Shown here piece by piece: positions 15,892-25,789 of a stretch of DNA of 64,000 nt (position 1 is its first letter; each line of letters begins with the position of its first letter). A program made the translations under genes and the position numbers. Under the pieces are notes generated by a model. That model did not search any database. It was not told where the DNA came from and worked only from the letters and a program-made list of their open reading frames with translations. The stretch comes from Methanobacterium_D oryzae (GTDB taxonomy: Archaea > Methanobacteriota > Methanobacteria > Methanobacteriales > Methanobacteriaceae), in assembly GCF_050433505.1 (NCBI RefSeq), contig NZ_JBNPXC010000002.1, positions 1-64,000 on the forward strand. The letters are read 5' to 3'.

Positions 15892-18477
15892 TCATTTTTC
15901 TTTGATTCCTCGAATGAAATTTCCAGTGGTAATTCCCCCAAAAGAAATCTTTTTAACCCTATTTTTTAACTTTTTAAGTTCATTCATATTTCTATCTTTT
16001 TTTTCTGTAATTTTAATGGCATCTCTGTAATTGGAACAGATATCTTCTGCATATTTCTCTGTTTTACCACGAGCATCTATTGTAACAGTATCAATACTTA
16101 ATGTAGAGATTAGTGGTATATAATCAATTAAGCATAATTCTACAGAATTTAAAATATACGTGTGGCACTCATTATCTAATAAGAGTGGAAATATGCGTTT
16201 TTTAGTATCTTCAATTCCAAAAAATACATTATCTTTTTTATTCATTGGAAGTATACAAGGTATACAATCTTTAGAAATTATTGATTCTATATTTCCCTGG
16301 ACTAAAAGCTCTAAAGAGGTATTAATTTTGTTTTTATGTATATTGGAAGCTAGGGTTTTAATTTCATCCTTTGAAAGTTCAGAAGATATGGTGAAACTTT
16401 TAAAAAGATGATTTAATTCTTTTATTGAGCAATGATTCCATATATTAAGTCCTGAAGATGCATATAGATTAATATTATCCTCTAAACCTAACAAATAACT
16501 GGCAGCACCAATTCCATCAACCATAAATTTATCAACACCTGATTCTATGAGCTGGTTTAAAAACGAACTAATAGAATCTAAAAATGAATCTGGATTAATT
16601 TTAGGTAATTTAAAAATAAATTCAATATTGTTGGTACTGCAAATTGATTTGGCATCTTCAGTTAAACTTAGAATTTCTTTAATTTTGTTTTCATTAAATT
16701 TGCAGTCTGTTATGTTAGAAATAAAAGGTTCAAAATAAATTCTATTACAGCCACCGTTAACTGCGCCTTTTAGTGTTTTAAGATCATTTACATATATTCC
16801 TAACTTCAGATGATTATTTTTTGTATTTGGGGTCTTTGGATGAATTAATTTAGAATTAATTGTATTTAAACGATTTTTTGCTTGCTGTAGTTGTTTTTTA
16901 GAAGGGCAATAAGAATCGAGCACTTCTTTTTCTACTTTTCCAAATAATTCTCTTCTCAGTTTATTTAATTTGCTAATTGGTGCAAATAAGTCTCCAGGAT
17001 ATTGAATATTTATAGTTTCAATATGGAATGGAGTTCCACCTGTTTTAGAGAATTGATTTTCAATTGTTTTTTTAGTTAAAGGTTTATTAATTGCTTTTTG
17101 CATTTTAAAATCGGAATTCAACTGAATAGTTAGGGAATTGTTATCTGAGCCGTAAAAGTTACCTAAAAGTAAAATGGAACCATCTTCTTTAATTGAAATA
17201 TTTAAATCTATTCCTTTAGGGTGTTTAGGTTTATTAGGAGGGATATTGATTATTTTTTGAGCTTTATCAATTAAAGACTTTCTTCGGGTTATATAAACTT
17301 TAGAATCAATTATTAAAGATTGTGGGATATTTAATTTAACTTTATTTTTAAAAACCTGTGGATCTTCATGAATAACCATTCCATATTCTTTTTTGTTATT
17401 ATCTGGAGATATAATAACAATTCCGTCTCCTTTTTCAGGATAAATATTATTTTTAACTTCGATTATTGCTTCTTTGTTCTTCTTTTTATATTCCGCAAGT
17501 GATCCAACATAAACTCCTCTGTTTCCTGGGCGATTTCGCCCCATTACGTTCTTTTTTAGGATATAACCTCCTGTAAATTCGCGGTTAAATGCAAATTTTA
17601 GGTTATTTATGTCTTCTTTTTTTGGTTTCCATTTTCCTTTAGCGATTGAGTCTAATGCTTTCCTGTAGATATCTATGACAATAGCTACATACTCTGGAGA
17701 CCTCATTCTACCTTCAATTTTAATTGATGTAATAGATGATTTTGAAATCTCATTAAGATAGGGATAAATTGCTAAGTCACGAGTGGATAACAAATATTTG
17801 TCTTTAATAGGGGCTTTAGTTATATTAATTGGATTTCCATACTCATTTTTTTCTCCTAAAATTAAATCGTAGGGTTTTCTACATGGCTGGGCACACATAC
17901 CTCGATTTCCACTACGACCTCCTATTAATGATGATAAAATGCATTGTCCAGAATATGAGTAACATAAAGCTCCATGTGCAAATACCTCAAGCTCTATTTC
18001 ATCGAGATTTTCACCAATCTTTTCTATCTCCCATAACTCCATCTCTCTTGCAAGTACAATTCTTTTAAATCCAAATTGTGATGCCCATTTTGCCCCTTCA
18101 ATGTTATGAATTGTCATTTGTGTGGAAGCATGGAGATTTAAATCAGGAAGGGTCTTTTTTGCTAACCTTGCAACTACAATATCTTGAACTAAGATTGCAT
18201 CAACTCCAATTTCATACAAAAATAGTAAATATTTTGCAAGTTCGGGAAGTTCATGGTCTTTAATAAGGGTATTAACAGTTACATAAACTCTAACTCCTCT
18301 TAAATGAGCATATTGGATAGCTTCATTTAATTGAATATCATCAAAATTTGCTGCATAATATCTTGCCCCAAACTGCTTTCCGGCAAGGTAAACAGCATCT
18401 GCACCAGCATTTACAGCACCTTTAAGTGCATTCATTGATCCTGCAGGGGCTAAAAGTTCAGGTATATTTGTTTTCAT
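15892..18477 (-). CDS. U32 peptidase family protein (RlhA/YhbU-like)
   Basis: 861 residues. The N-terminal 330 residues form the U32 domain: PELLAPAGSMNALKGAVNAG at the start, GADAVYLAGKQFGARYYA, HASTQMTIHN and the Cys-bearing signature CYSYSGQCILSSLIGGRSGN with RGMCAQPCRKPYDL. The C-terminal half has a collagenase-like accessory domain and a second barrel-like region (LKLGIYVNDLKTLKGAVNGG). Bacterial U32 relatives (RlhA, TrhP) hydroxylate RNA bases rather than cut proteins, and their conserved cysteines may bind an Fe-S cluster. The archaeal substrate is unknown. It is transcribed alone. Confidence 0.8.
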   Translation of the reverse strand: MKTNIPELLAPAGSMNALKGAVNAGADAVYLAGKQFGARYYAANFDDIQLNEAIQYAHLRGVRVYVTVNTLIKDHELPELAKYLLFLYEIGVDAILVQDIVVARLAKKTLPDLNLHASTQMTIHNIEGAKWASQFGFKRIVLAREMELWEIEKIGENLDEIELEVFAHGALCYSYSGQCILSSLIGGRSGNRGMCAQPCRKPYDLILGEKNEYGNPINITKAPIKDKYLLSTRDLAIYPYLNEISKSSITSIKIEGRMRSPEYVAIVIDIYRKALDSIAKGKWKPKKEDINNLKFAFNREFTGGYILKKNVMGRNRPGNRGVYVGSLAEYKKKNKEAIIEVKNNIYPEKGDGIVIISPDNNKKEYGMVIHEDPQVFKNKVKLNIPQSLIIDSKVYITRRKSLIDKAQKIINIPPNKPKHPKGIDLNISIKEDGSILLLGNFYGSDNNSLTIQLNSDFKMQKAINKPLTKKTIENQFSKTGGTPFHIETINIQYPGDLFAPISKLNKLRRELFGKVEKEVLDSYCPSKKQLQQAKNRLNTINSKLIHPKTPNTKNNHLKLGIYVNDLKTLKGAVNGGCNRIYFEPFISNITDCKFNENKIKEILSLTEDAKSICSTNNIEFIFKLPKINPDSFLDSISSFLNQLIESGVDKFMVDGIGAASYLLGLEDNINLYASSGLNIWNHCSIKELNHLFKSFTISSELSKDEIKTLASNIHKNKINTSLELLVQGNIESIISKDCIPCILPMNKKDNVFFGIEDTKKRIFPLLLDNECHTYILNSVELCLIDYIPLISTLSIDTVTIDARGKTEKYAEDICSNYRDAIKITEKKDRNMNELKKLKNRVKKISFGGITTGNFIRGIKEK

Positions 18478-18681
18478 CTTAATATCTCATTAGATTCGGT
18501 GATTAAAAAAATAAATTAAAGTATTTTATAATTTATTAGTATCTTTTCGATAATTATATTTTTGATGTGATAAATAAAGGTTGATAATTAGAATGATATT
18601 TAATAAATAATTAAAATTAATGCTCTTAAATTGAGAAAATTTAATTATATTTATTTATAACTTTTTAGGACTGATGATAAC

Positions 18682-19257
18682 ATGTATATTTGTTTAGAAG
18701 GCATAGATGGTTCAGGAAAATCAACACAAATAGTTCTTCTTGAAAAATGGCTTAATGATTGTGGACATGATGTTTTAAGAATTTTTGAACCTACTGATTC
18801 TTCCATTGGAAAGTTAATAAGAGAAATGTTAAGAAATCCCAAAGCTGAAGAGGAAGATTTCCAGAAAACATTAGCTCTTTTGTTTGCTGCAGACCGCATG
18901 GTACTCATGGATACAATTAAAGTTTCAGAAGAGTCAAATAATGTAGTAATAAGTGATAGATGTTTTTATTCAAGTATTGTGTATCAAAATGATGCAGGAT
19001 GGTTATATGAAATAAATAAATTTATCAGAAAACCAGATATTGTCATATTACTTGATTTGGATGTTGATAATGCTTTAGAACGATGTGAGGGTAATGACAG
19101 TTTTGAAAACAGAGCTTTCCTTGAAAAAATTAGGAAAAAATATCTCAAACTTGCAGAAGAAAATGATTTTTTTGTTATAAATGCAAATAATGGAATTAAT
19201 AAAGTTCATGATGATATAAAAAGAGTAATATCTCCAAAAATAGGTAGATGCATATAA
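18682..19257 (+). CDS. tmk: Thymidylate kinase
   Basis: 191 residues. P-loop LEGIDGSGKSTQI at 5-17, the DRX-type ISDRCFYSSIVYQ near 92-104 and a short LID region (LEKIRKKYLKLAEEN). It phosphorylates dTMP to dTDP in the cytoplasm for DNA synthesis. Length is usual for archaeal Tmk. There is no strong SD before the ATG, but a TATA-like TTTATTTATAAC lies about 25 bases upstream, consistent with a very short or absent leader. It is transcribed apart from its neighbours. Confidence 0.9.
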   Translation: MYICLEGIDGSGKSTQIVLLEKWLNDCGHDVLRIFEPTDSSIGKLIREMLRNPKAEEEDFQKTLALLFAADRMVLMDTIKVSEESNNVVISDRCFYSSIVYQNDAGWLYEINKFIRKPDIVILLDLDVDNALERCEGNDSFENRAFLEKIRKKYLKLAEENDFFVINANNGINKVHDDIKRVISPKIGRCI

Positions 19258-19355
19258 AATCATTTTTCAATAAATTCTGCATAAAATTAAATATTATTTT
19301 AATCATAAGTATAAGTAGAAAATTTATAATTCTGGATTGACTAAGGTGCTTAACT

Positions 19356-19784
19356 ATGGTTAATAAAGATAAACTAATGGACAGGATAATAACCACAGAT
19401 TTAGAAAAAGTTACGGGCCCTAAAGATAATTGGGAAAAATATATTGACCTTGATGACGGAAAAACTTTAATTGTGGGTTATAAAGAAGAAGGAAAGGTAT
19501 GTGAAGGGTTTAATGAAACTAGTGGTGAAGAAACAAAATGTGCAATATCTTACAAATGGTACTGGGAAATCAGGGATTCTGAAACTTGGGATGTATTATA
19601 CGAAAACCGTGACACTGATTTTGGGTTCTGCTCTGAAGACTTAGAAGGAGCTTGGAGCGATGAAAGTACCTTTGAAGATGTTGGAGATGTTCCCGGAACT
19701 GAATTGTGCACATGGAGTAATCAGGATAGTATTGAAGACATTGCAGAAGATATAGTTGATGATATTAAAGAGGAAATAGAATAA
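19356..19784 (+). CDS. Acidic protein of unknown function (142 aa)
   Basis: Not recognised. 142 residues, strongly acidic, with four Cys (CEGF, KCAISYK, FGFCSEDLE, ELCTWS) and many Trp (KWYWEIRDSETWDVLY). The C terminus is an Asp/Glu/Ile run (IEDIAEDIVDDIKEEIE). There is no signal peptide or membrane segment. GGTG lies 7 bases before the ATG. Cys plus Trp richness suggests a compact metal- or nucleic-acid-mimicking domain, but this is speculative. It follows tmk by about 100 bases. Confidence 0.55.
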   Translation: MVNKDKLMDRIITTDLEKVTGPKDNWEKYIDLDDGKTLIVGYKEEGKVCEGFNETSGEETKCAISYKWYWEIRDSETWDVLYENRDTDFGFCSEDLEGAWSDESTFEDVGDVPGTELCTWSNQDSIEDIAEDIVDDIKEEIE

Positions 19785-19797
19785 AATATAAAAAAAT

Positions 19798-19998
19798 TTA
19801 TTCTTTTTTACCTTCTAGTTCATTTATCCTTTCATTTAATCCTCTAACAAATTCATCCCTTGCTTTTTCCAGATCTTCCATTTTACCGATAAGTACGGGT
19901 CCATATTCGGTTTGTTTTACATCAACATCATATTTTTCCATAACTGATGCAAGTATTTGTCCGGAAACTCCCGGAGGGATTCTCATTTCATATTCCAT
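19798..19998 (-). CDS. Small conserved-looking protein downstream of tyrS (66 aa)
   Basis: 66 residues beginning MEYEMRIPPGVSGQILASVM and ending in a charged coiled-coil-like helix (RGLNERINELEGKKE). It is soluble, has no cysteines, and I cannot name a family. It starts 30 bases after the tyrS stop, on the same strand and preceded by GGTGAT, so it is very probably cotranscribed with tyrS. A small regulatory or RNA-binding role is conceivable but not shown. Confidence 0.6.
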   Translation of the reverse strand: MEYEMRIPPGVSGQILASVMEKYDVDVKQTEYGPVLIGKMEDLEKARDEFVRGLNERINELEGKKE

Positions 19999-20028
19999 AT
20001 AATCACCACATCTTAGTAATTTAAAAAC

Positions 20029-20994
20029 TTAGTTTTCATTTTTAAAATAATCTCTAACTGGTTCTAATATTTTAATTAAATCATTAGCTACTGCATTTTT
20101 AAGGTCCAAAGGATGTAATTTTCCATCATTATATAATTTTAAAAGTTCATCATAGCTTAGTTCAAGATTTCCTCCAAACTTTGGTGGTCTTTCAATAATT
20201 AATGTATCTTTATTATCATATATGAAATGTTTTGCTATTTCTATTATTGGATTTCCTTCTACTTCACCAGCAGGGCAAAAACTATTCTTTATTTTCTTTG
20301 TTATTACCTCAGGAGCGTCATCAATAGCTATAAAATTCTCTTTACTTGAAGACATTTTTTCACCACCATCTGTCCCATGAAGGAGAGGGGTGTGAATTAT
20401 AACTGGTGAAGAAGTCCCCATTTTTGGTAAGTTTTCCCTTGCAAGCATGTGAATTTTCCGTTGCTCCATTCCACCAACAGCAACATCAGTATCTAAAAAT
20501 AACATGTCAATAACTTGCATAATTGGATATATCACTTCTGCAACTTTATGATCTTCTTTATCTCTTGTTATTTGAGCCATACTTCTTCTTGCACGGGTTA
20601 AAGTTGTAGAAAGTGCAAGTTCATAGACTTTAAGCGTGTAATCTTTATCAGTCTGGAAGGAAGATCCTAAAATAAATTCAGTTTCTTTGGTGAGTCCAAA
20701 GGCAAGGAAGCATTTCTGCATGTAATCTGAAATTTCCTTAATCTCTTCAAGAGTTCCTTTTCCATTTAAATAAGCATGAAGGTCTGCAAGAAGAATTTTT
20801 ACCTTAAAACCAGCTTTTTGTAGGTCTATCATTTTCTTTATGGTGATAGCATGTCCGAGATGAACTTTTCCTGAAGGTTCATAACCAATATAAGCTACAG
20901 GAGATTCTTTTTGAAGTTTCTCTTTAAGTTCATCGTGGGATATTATTTCCAATGTTCCACTTTCTATCATGTCTATTTTAGTATCTATGTCCAT
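20029..20994 (-). CDS. tyrS: Tyrosyl-tRNA synthetase
   Basis: 321 residues, the archaeal/eukaryotic-length class I enzyme without the bacterial S4 domain. HIGH-type signature GKVHLGHAITIKK near 42-54 and KMSSSKEN near 208-215. The Tyr-binding loop includes YIGYEPSG near 35. It charges tRNA-Tyr in the cytoplasm. A GGTGA lies before the ATG at 20994, and the 170-base upstream gap carries TATA-like AT runs. Confidence 0.92.
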   Translation of the reverse strand: MDIDTKIDMIESGTLEIISHDELKEKLQKESPVAYIGYEPSGKVHLGHAITIKKMIDLQKAGFKVKILLADLHAYLNGKGTLEEIKEISDYMQKCFLAFGLTKETEFILGSSFQTDKDYTLKVYELALSTTLTRARRSMAQITRDKEDHKVAEVIYPIMQVIDMLFLDTDVAVGGMEQRKIHMLARENLPKMGTSSPVIIHTPLLHGTDGGEKMSSSKENFIAIDDAPEVITKKIKNSFCPAGEVEGNPIIEIAKHFIYDNKDTLIIERPPKFGGNLELSYDELLKLYNDGKLHPLDLKNAVANDLIKILEPVRDYFKNEN

Positions 20995-21164
20995 TGTATC
21001 ACCGTAAATTATCTAAAGTTTGTATTTTTTTGTAATTTTGAGAATCAGATAATTATAATTATTTAAATCTTTATTTAGGTTATATTTTATACAATTTAAA
21101 CATTTTGAAAATATCCTAAAAAGAATTCATTATCTTATTTGCTAGTAAATATTCTTTTGAATTT

Positions 21165-22217
21165 CTATAAAATATAGATATTTCCATTTATTTCAATAAC
21201 GGGTATTTGAGATCCTATTTCAATATTTTTTATTTCTTCGCGAATCTCAATATCTAAGGGTTCATAAGTATCTGGATGAAGCACCTGAATTGAATTTGGG
21301 GTTTTTGCAGTTACAGTAGTCTCTTTTATGTCTTCTTTTTTAGCGAGAGTCTCTATATTATCATAATTTCTCCATTGTATTGAAGTTTGAGCTCCTGTAA
21401 TAAGGTCTTTAAAAAGCACTTTTTTACCATCTATGCCTATTACTTCTCCTAAAATATTTTCATATTTAATAAAGTCATGAATTCTAAAATAGGGTAACCT
21501 GACAGAAATCCAGATTCGATAGAGATCTTTCCCGGCTGATTTATCTCTACCCATAAGTCTGGGCGATTCTTTTATAACTCCACCACTATGATCCTTTATT
21601 GAACTTGATAATTTCTTTGCAACTTTATAAGAGCCAACATAGTAATCAATCCCTTCCTTAAGCTCCGCACGCTCAGAAATATAGGCCATTTTATTCTTTT
21701 TTGATATTTTATTGATATTATCTGCAATAATAGCATCAACAGTAACTATTTCTTCTTCGTCTGGAACTCTATTATCGGCTCTTAATTGAATTACAGCTTC
21801 ATAATATCCTGATACAAATTTACTGCACTCTGGACAAACTGTTCTAATGATTTTAACATTTAGTTTGTAATCTTGCTCAATAATTTCGCCTAAAACATTT
21901 CCTTTAATATGCATAATACTTTCAATTTTAGATCCTCTTGCTAAAAGAGTTTCAACATAAATTTCAACATCTTTAGCATATTTATTTAGGTTTATATGCT
22001 TATTTAAAGTATTAAGAATAATCTCTTCATCAGAAAGTTCTAATTCTTGCCATTTCCCACTTATAAGTCTTGATTGGCAGTGGGCACAAATAGTTATTTC
22101 AATTTCATCAGGAACTTCAGCTAAAATTATATCTTCTAAAAAACAGGATTTACAAGCACCGTTATAAAGCTCTTCATCGGTTTTCCCGCATCTTGGACAA
22201 AACATAGTATCAATCAA
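21165..22217 (-). CDS. nmd3: NMD3-family 60S/50S-associated zinc-ribbon protein
   Basis: 350 residues. The N terminus has paired zinc knuckles (CPRCGKTDEELYNGACKSC near 7-25; CAHC near 44; CPECSKF near 127), then beta-rich domains with KVAKKLSSSIKDHSGGVIKE, the signature of archaeal NMD3 homologues. In eukaryotes NMD3 is the export adaptor of the large subunit. The archaeal protein is thought to act in late large-subunit assembly or quality control with aIF6. It lies 29 bases downstream of the aIF2-beta gene, a translation-linked neighbour. Confidence 0.82.
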   Translation of the reverse strand: MIDTMFCPRCGKTDEELYNGACKSCFLEDIILAEVPDEIEITICAHCQSRLISGKWQELELSDEEIILNTLNKHINLNKYAKDVEIYVETLLARGSKIESIMHIKGNVLGEIIEQDYKLNVKIIRTVCPECSKFVSGYYEAVIQLRADNRVPDEEEIVTVDAIIADNINKISKKNKMAYISERAELKEGIDYYVGSYKVAKKLSSSIKDHSGGVIKESPRLMGRDKSAGKDLYRIWISVRLPYFRIHDFIKYENILGEVIGIDGKKVLFKDLITGAQTSIQWRNYDNIETLAKKEDIKETTVTAKTPNSIQVLHPDTYEPLDIEIREEIKNIEIGSQIPVIEINGNIYIL

Positions 22218-22246
22218 TAAAAATAAAGTATAAATGGATTTTCCAT

Positions 22247-22654
22247 TTATAATGTTGGTAATGTTGCTTTAGCACCACATGCTTCACATTTAAGTAGGAA
22301 TATACGATCTTCTCTAATTATACGTGTATCTGGTCTGTTACATTCATGGCACATGATGAATTTGTTCACATAGTCATCTATTCTGTCATTTATTAGGTAA
22401 TGGGTAAATTTTCCCTGCATTATGGCTCTACTACCTTCTAAGTTTCCTGCTGTACCTAATTCTCTAAGTAAGAATTTTAATAAGTGCTGTGGATCTCTGT
22501 TTAATGCTTCTGCAATTTCTTTGAAGTTTTGAATTATTGTTCTATTTCCTTGAATCACGGAATATGCTTTAGGAACGGTAAATCTTTTTGTTTCAAAAAC
22601 CTTTTGTGGTAATTGATCTATAGCTCTATCTAATAATTTATCATAATCGCTCAT
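22247..22654 (-). CDS. Translation initiation factor aIF2 subunit beta
   Basis: 135 residues. It has an N-terminal helix, the central alpha/beta domain (FTVPKAYSVIQGNRTIIQNF) and a C-terminal zinc ribbon (CHECNRP near 100 and CEACGAKA near 123). It is part of the heterotrimeric aIF2 that delivers initiator Met-tRNA. GGAGG lies a few bases before the ATG. It is downstream of mcm, a common archaeal arrangement of replication and translation genes. Confidence 0.93.
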   Translation of the reverse strand: MSDYDKLLDRAIDQLPQKVFETKRFTVPKAYSVIQGNRTIIQNFKEIAEALNRDPQHLLKFLLRELGTAGNLEGSRAIMQGKFTHYLINDRIDDYVNKFIMCHECNRPDTRIIREDRIFLLKCEACGAKATLPTL

Positions 22655-22778
22655 AATATACCTCCACTAAAAAATTAATAATTTTAGTAATCTTAAAAAT
22701 AATATTTTGAATTTAAGGACATATATAATATGTCCTTTTTTTACTTAAGAAAATAGTGATTGAAATATAGAAATTCAA

Positions 22779-24779
22779 TCATACAGTTTTTAGATAACCT
22801 GTTGTAGGCTCAAATACTAGTCCTTGTTGCTTTAATTTGGTTATTATCTGTTCAACTTTCTCTTCGCTTACTTTATATCTATCTGACATTTCGTCTGTAA
22901 CGATACTAATTGGAACTCTGCCACCATATTCATCGCTTAACTCTTTGATGATGTCCATAAGAACTCTGGCTTTATCACGTTCTGATTTAGGGGTACGTCC
23001 TTCAACCTTGTCTATATCAACTTTACCAGTTTCAGGGTCAAGACCAACTTGTTTTAAACATTCCTGTTGTAGTTTAACAGCTCTTTTTGCATCTTCAGCA
23101 GTAACTTCTGTTCCTAGACGTATTTTGCAGTTTGCTTCAGATAAACGTACTAAAGCTTCAAGCTGACGAGCAGTGATTGGAACAGGAGAATCATCATCTT
23201 CCGCACTGCCTCTCATTCCAACGTAAAACTCTTGAAGCACCTCAATAGCTCCTTCAGTAAGTTCTGGATGAACTTGTTTTCTTGCATATGCAATATATTT
23301 CCTTAAAAGCTCAGGATCGATCTCAAAGGGAATTTCAGAGGTTTTATGTATATTTAGAATGTGTCCTGCAAGTTTTCTATCTCTTTCAGCATCGGGCTTA
23401 TCTTCAACTACAAATATAAGGTCAAACCTTGAAAGAATTGGGGAAGGTAAATTTATTTGCTCTGCAATAGATTTATACCTATCAAATCTTCCGAATTTAG
23501 GGTTTGCTGCTGCAAGCATCGCACATCTGGAGTTTAATGTTGCCATTATACCTGCCTTTGCAATACTTATTGTCTGTTGTTCAAGAGCTTCGTGGATTGC
23601 AGATCTGTCTTCAGACCTCATTTTATCCAGTTCGTCCACACAAACATTACCACGATCTGCTAAGACCAGTGCACCTGCTTCAAGCGACCATCCTCCCAGA
23701 TCATCCTTAACAGCGGCTGCAGTGAGTCCTACACCACTTGTACCTTTACCACTTGTGTAAATTCCACGCGGTGCAAGTTTAGATACATATTTAAGCATTT
23801 GAGATTTACCAATACCTGGATCACCTACAATTAATATGTGGATATCTCCTCTGATTCTGGTTTTATCTTCAAGTTCTTTTGCAGAACCTCCAAACAACTG
23901 GATAGCTATAGCTTCTTTCACTTCTCTATATCCTTGTATTGAAGGAGCTGTAGAATTAATAATCTTATTATAAACGTTAGGGTCTGCTGCAAGCTCTTTA
24001 ATTTTTGCTTCGTCTTCTTCACTTATTTGGAGTTCTTCAAATTCCTGTTCAAGTGCCTCAATGTAGTTACAGTATACATAATTTTTAAACAGCTTTGTTT
24101 TCTCGTCTCTTACGGTCTTTAAAGTTCCAGTAATTCTTATGATGTCTCCAGGAGTTATACTGTCTACCAGATCATCTTCTAAGACTACATTAATCTGTCT
24201 TGGCTGTTCTCCTCCAGATAAGTTTTCAAGAGGTTCCTGAAGTTTTGTAGTTTGAGTATCTAAAAATTCAGATTCTTCTTGAAGTAATCTAAATGATCTG
24301 CCTCCGCAATCATTACAGAGTGCCGGTTCACTTATTAAATTACTTTTTTGAGGAACTTCATGAAGCCTCATACAGCTTCTACATTCAAACATCGCATTTA
24401 CAATTCTTGGACGGATTTCATTGGCTTTTCTAACAATCCCGTCCACTGCAATAAATTTTCCAATGTATTTACTTCGTAGTTCTCTTAGGGGAATGTTATT
24501 GGTTAGATTTTCAAATCTAACATGTAAATCAGCATTTTTTCTGGTTGTATCAATATTTTTAATTGCCTTTTGCGCAGCTTTTATTACCTCTTCTGGTTTC
24601 TCTATTAATAAATCTGCTAAATCCGGATCGAACATTTCAAGTTGTAAGTAATCTACAACTACTGATCGCTCATCAGGATATTTTTCAAGCGCTTCAAAGA
24701 CAATATCTTTATATTTTGTACTAAAAAACTCTTCAAACTTCGCTACTGATGTTTTTGATTTTTCGGTAATAGTGTCCAT
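22779..24779 (-). CDS. mcm: MCM replicative DNA helicase
   Basis: 666 residues from the ATG at 24779; an ATG six codons upstream (24797) adds only MQIYLL and is less likely. The N-terminal OB domain holds a zinc motif (CRSCMRLHE and CNDCGGRS). The AAA+ core has Walker A VGDPGIGKSQML near 320, Walker B VCVDELDKM, sensor 1 AAANPKFG and the arginine finger LSRFDLIF. A C-terminal winged helix ends in TTGYLKTV. It is the ring helicase that unwinds DNA at archaeal forks. No SD is visible, but TATA-like DNA lies just upstream, so a leaderless transcript is possible. Confidence 0.95.
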   Translation of the reverse strand: MDTITEKSKTSVAKFEEFFSTKYKDIVFEALEKYPDERSVVVDYLQLEMFDPDLADLLIEKPEEVIKAAQKAIKNIDTTRKNADLHVRFENLTNNIPLRELRSKYIGKFIAVDGIVRKANEIRPRIVNAMFECRSCMRLHEVPQKSNLISEPALCNDCGGRSFRLLQEESEFLDTQTTKLQEPLENLSGGEQPRQINVVLEDDLVDSITPGDIIRITGTLKTVRDEKTKLFKNYVYCNYIEALEQEFEELQISEEDEAKIKELAADPNVYNKIINSTAPSIQGYREVKEAIAIQLFGGSAKELEDKTRIRGDIHILIVGDPGIGKSQMLKYVSKLAPRGIYTSGKGTSGVGLTAAAVKDDLGGWSLEAGALVLADRGNVCVDELDKMRSEDRSAIHEALEQQTISIAKAGIMATLNSRCAMLAAANPKFGRFDRYKSIAEQINLPSPILSRFDLIFVVEDKPDAERDRKLAGHILNIHKTSEIPFEIDPELLRKYIAYARKQVHPELTEGAIEVLQEFYVGMRGSAEDDDSPVPITARQLEALVRLSEANCKIRLGTEVTAEDAKRAVKLQQECLKQVGLDPETGKVDIDKVEGRTPKSERDKARVLMDIIKELSDEYGGRVPISIVTDEMSDRYKVSEEKVEQIITKLKQQGLVFEPTTGYLKTV

Positions 24780-24933
24780 CAATAAATATATCTGCATATA
24801 TGTATAATATTCTTTACTGTATAAAATATGAAAAAATTAAAAAAATATTATACTTAATTTATATAAAATTATATCTTAATTATATCATTTTAGGAAAATT
24901 ATAACCTTAATGACAGTACTAACTGGTGATACA

Positions 24934-25368
24934 ATGAAAAGATCAAGATTAAATCTATTTAAAGCCTCATCAATGACAATAATGTTACTTGCAGTATTAA
25001 TGATAGCTGCTACTTTTAGCATTATTATTTATATAGGTGTCTCCGGAATATCTTCAAAGGTTTCAACAGATGTTGATACAGGTTCTGCCTATGATGAGCT
25101 TGCATTATTAAAATCAGAATACTCAAAATTAGAATCTCAATATAACTCTATTAATGCACAAGTTTCTAGTTCTGGAAATGAAAATGCTAAAAATGATCTT
25201 CTAAACGCAAAACTTGAACTTGTAAAGGCGGATTCAGCTATTGATGATGTGGAAAGTGCATTATCTGCAAATCAGCCCGTAGATGAAGTTAATAGTAGAA
25301 TTAATACTGCAAATATACAATTAAATAAAACTAAAGAAAGTTTAAATAAAGTAGAAGCGGAGATTTAA
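24934..25368 (+). CDS. Membrane-anchored coiled-coil protein
   Basis: 144 residues from the ATG at 24934, preferred because GGTGATAC directly precedes it; an in-frame ATG at 24910 is possible. One hydrophobic segment (about residues 15-38), then a heptad-like helix from about 55 to the end (LALLKSEYSKLESQYNSINA, then NTANIQLNKTKESLNKVEAE). The coiled coil probably lies outside the membrane. No family is recognised. It is divergent from mcm, so the two share a promoter region, but a functional link is not shown. Confidence 0.55.
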   Translation: MKRSRLNLFKASSMTIMLLAVLMIAATFSIIIYIGVSGISSKVSTDVDTGSAYDELALLKSEYSKLESQYNSINAQVSSSGNENAKNDLLNAKLELVKADSAIDDVESALSANQPVDEVNSRINTANIQLNKTKESLNKVEAEI

Positions 25369-25425
25369 TTCTTAAATTATTTAAAATATGAATTGTTTCC
25401 AAAAAAGTGGATAAAAAAGAAGCTT

Positions 25426-25656
25426 TTAATAAGCTTTATCTATTGTGTCATGGAATCGTTGATTAATTCTGCTTTGTAGAGATTGTCTGGCTTCTCTTTC
25501 ACGTAAAGCGAGGCTTATTGCCCTTTGGGCCATATCCTCAAGCTCTTCTCTTGGTAACTCTTTTATACGTTCAACAAGAGTTTCTCTTGGCATGTATTCA
25601 CTTTCTAGAAGGAAATAAAATGAGTTTTTAAATAATTCTTCATTCATGTGTTCCAT
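25426..25656 (-). CDS. Small helical protein of unknown function (76 aa)
   Basis: 76 residues, mostly helical and charged (MPRETLVERIKELPREELED, then AISLALREREARQSLQ). It has no cysteines or membrane segment and I do not recognise it. There is no SD; the ATG lies shortly after AT-rich TATAATAA-like DNA, so translation may be leaderless, either from 25656 or from the second Met. It converges with the coiled-coil gene. Confidence 0.5.
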   Translation of the reverse strand: MEHMNEELFKNSFYFLLESEYMPRETLVERIKELPREELEDMAQRAISLALREREARQSLQSRINQRFHDTIDKAY

Positions 25657-25789
25657 GCGTTATTATATTGTTTTTATTCATTAATAAATTTTACGACTTT
25701 TTTTTATTGATTACTCATTTTTGAATTAGTAATACTTTACTTTAGAAGATTTATATTAATTTTTTATCAATAATTAATACTACTTTCAC

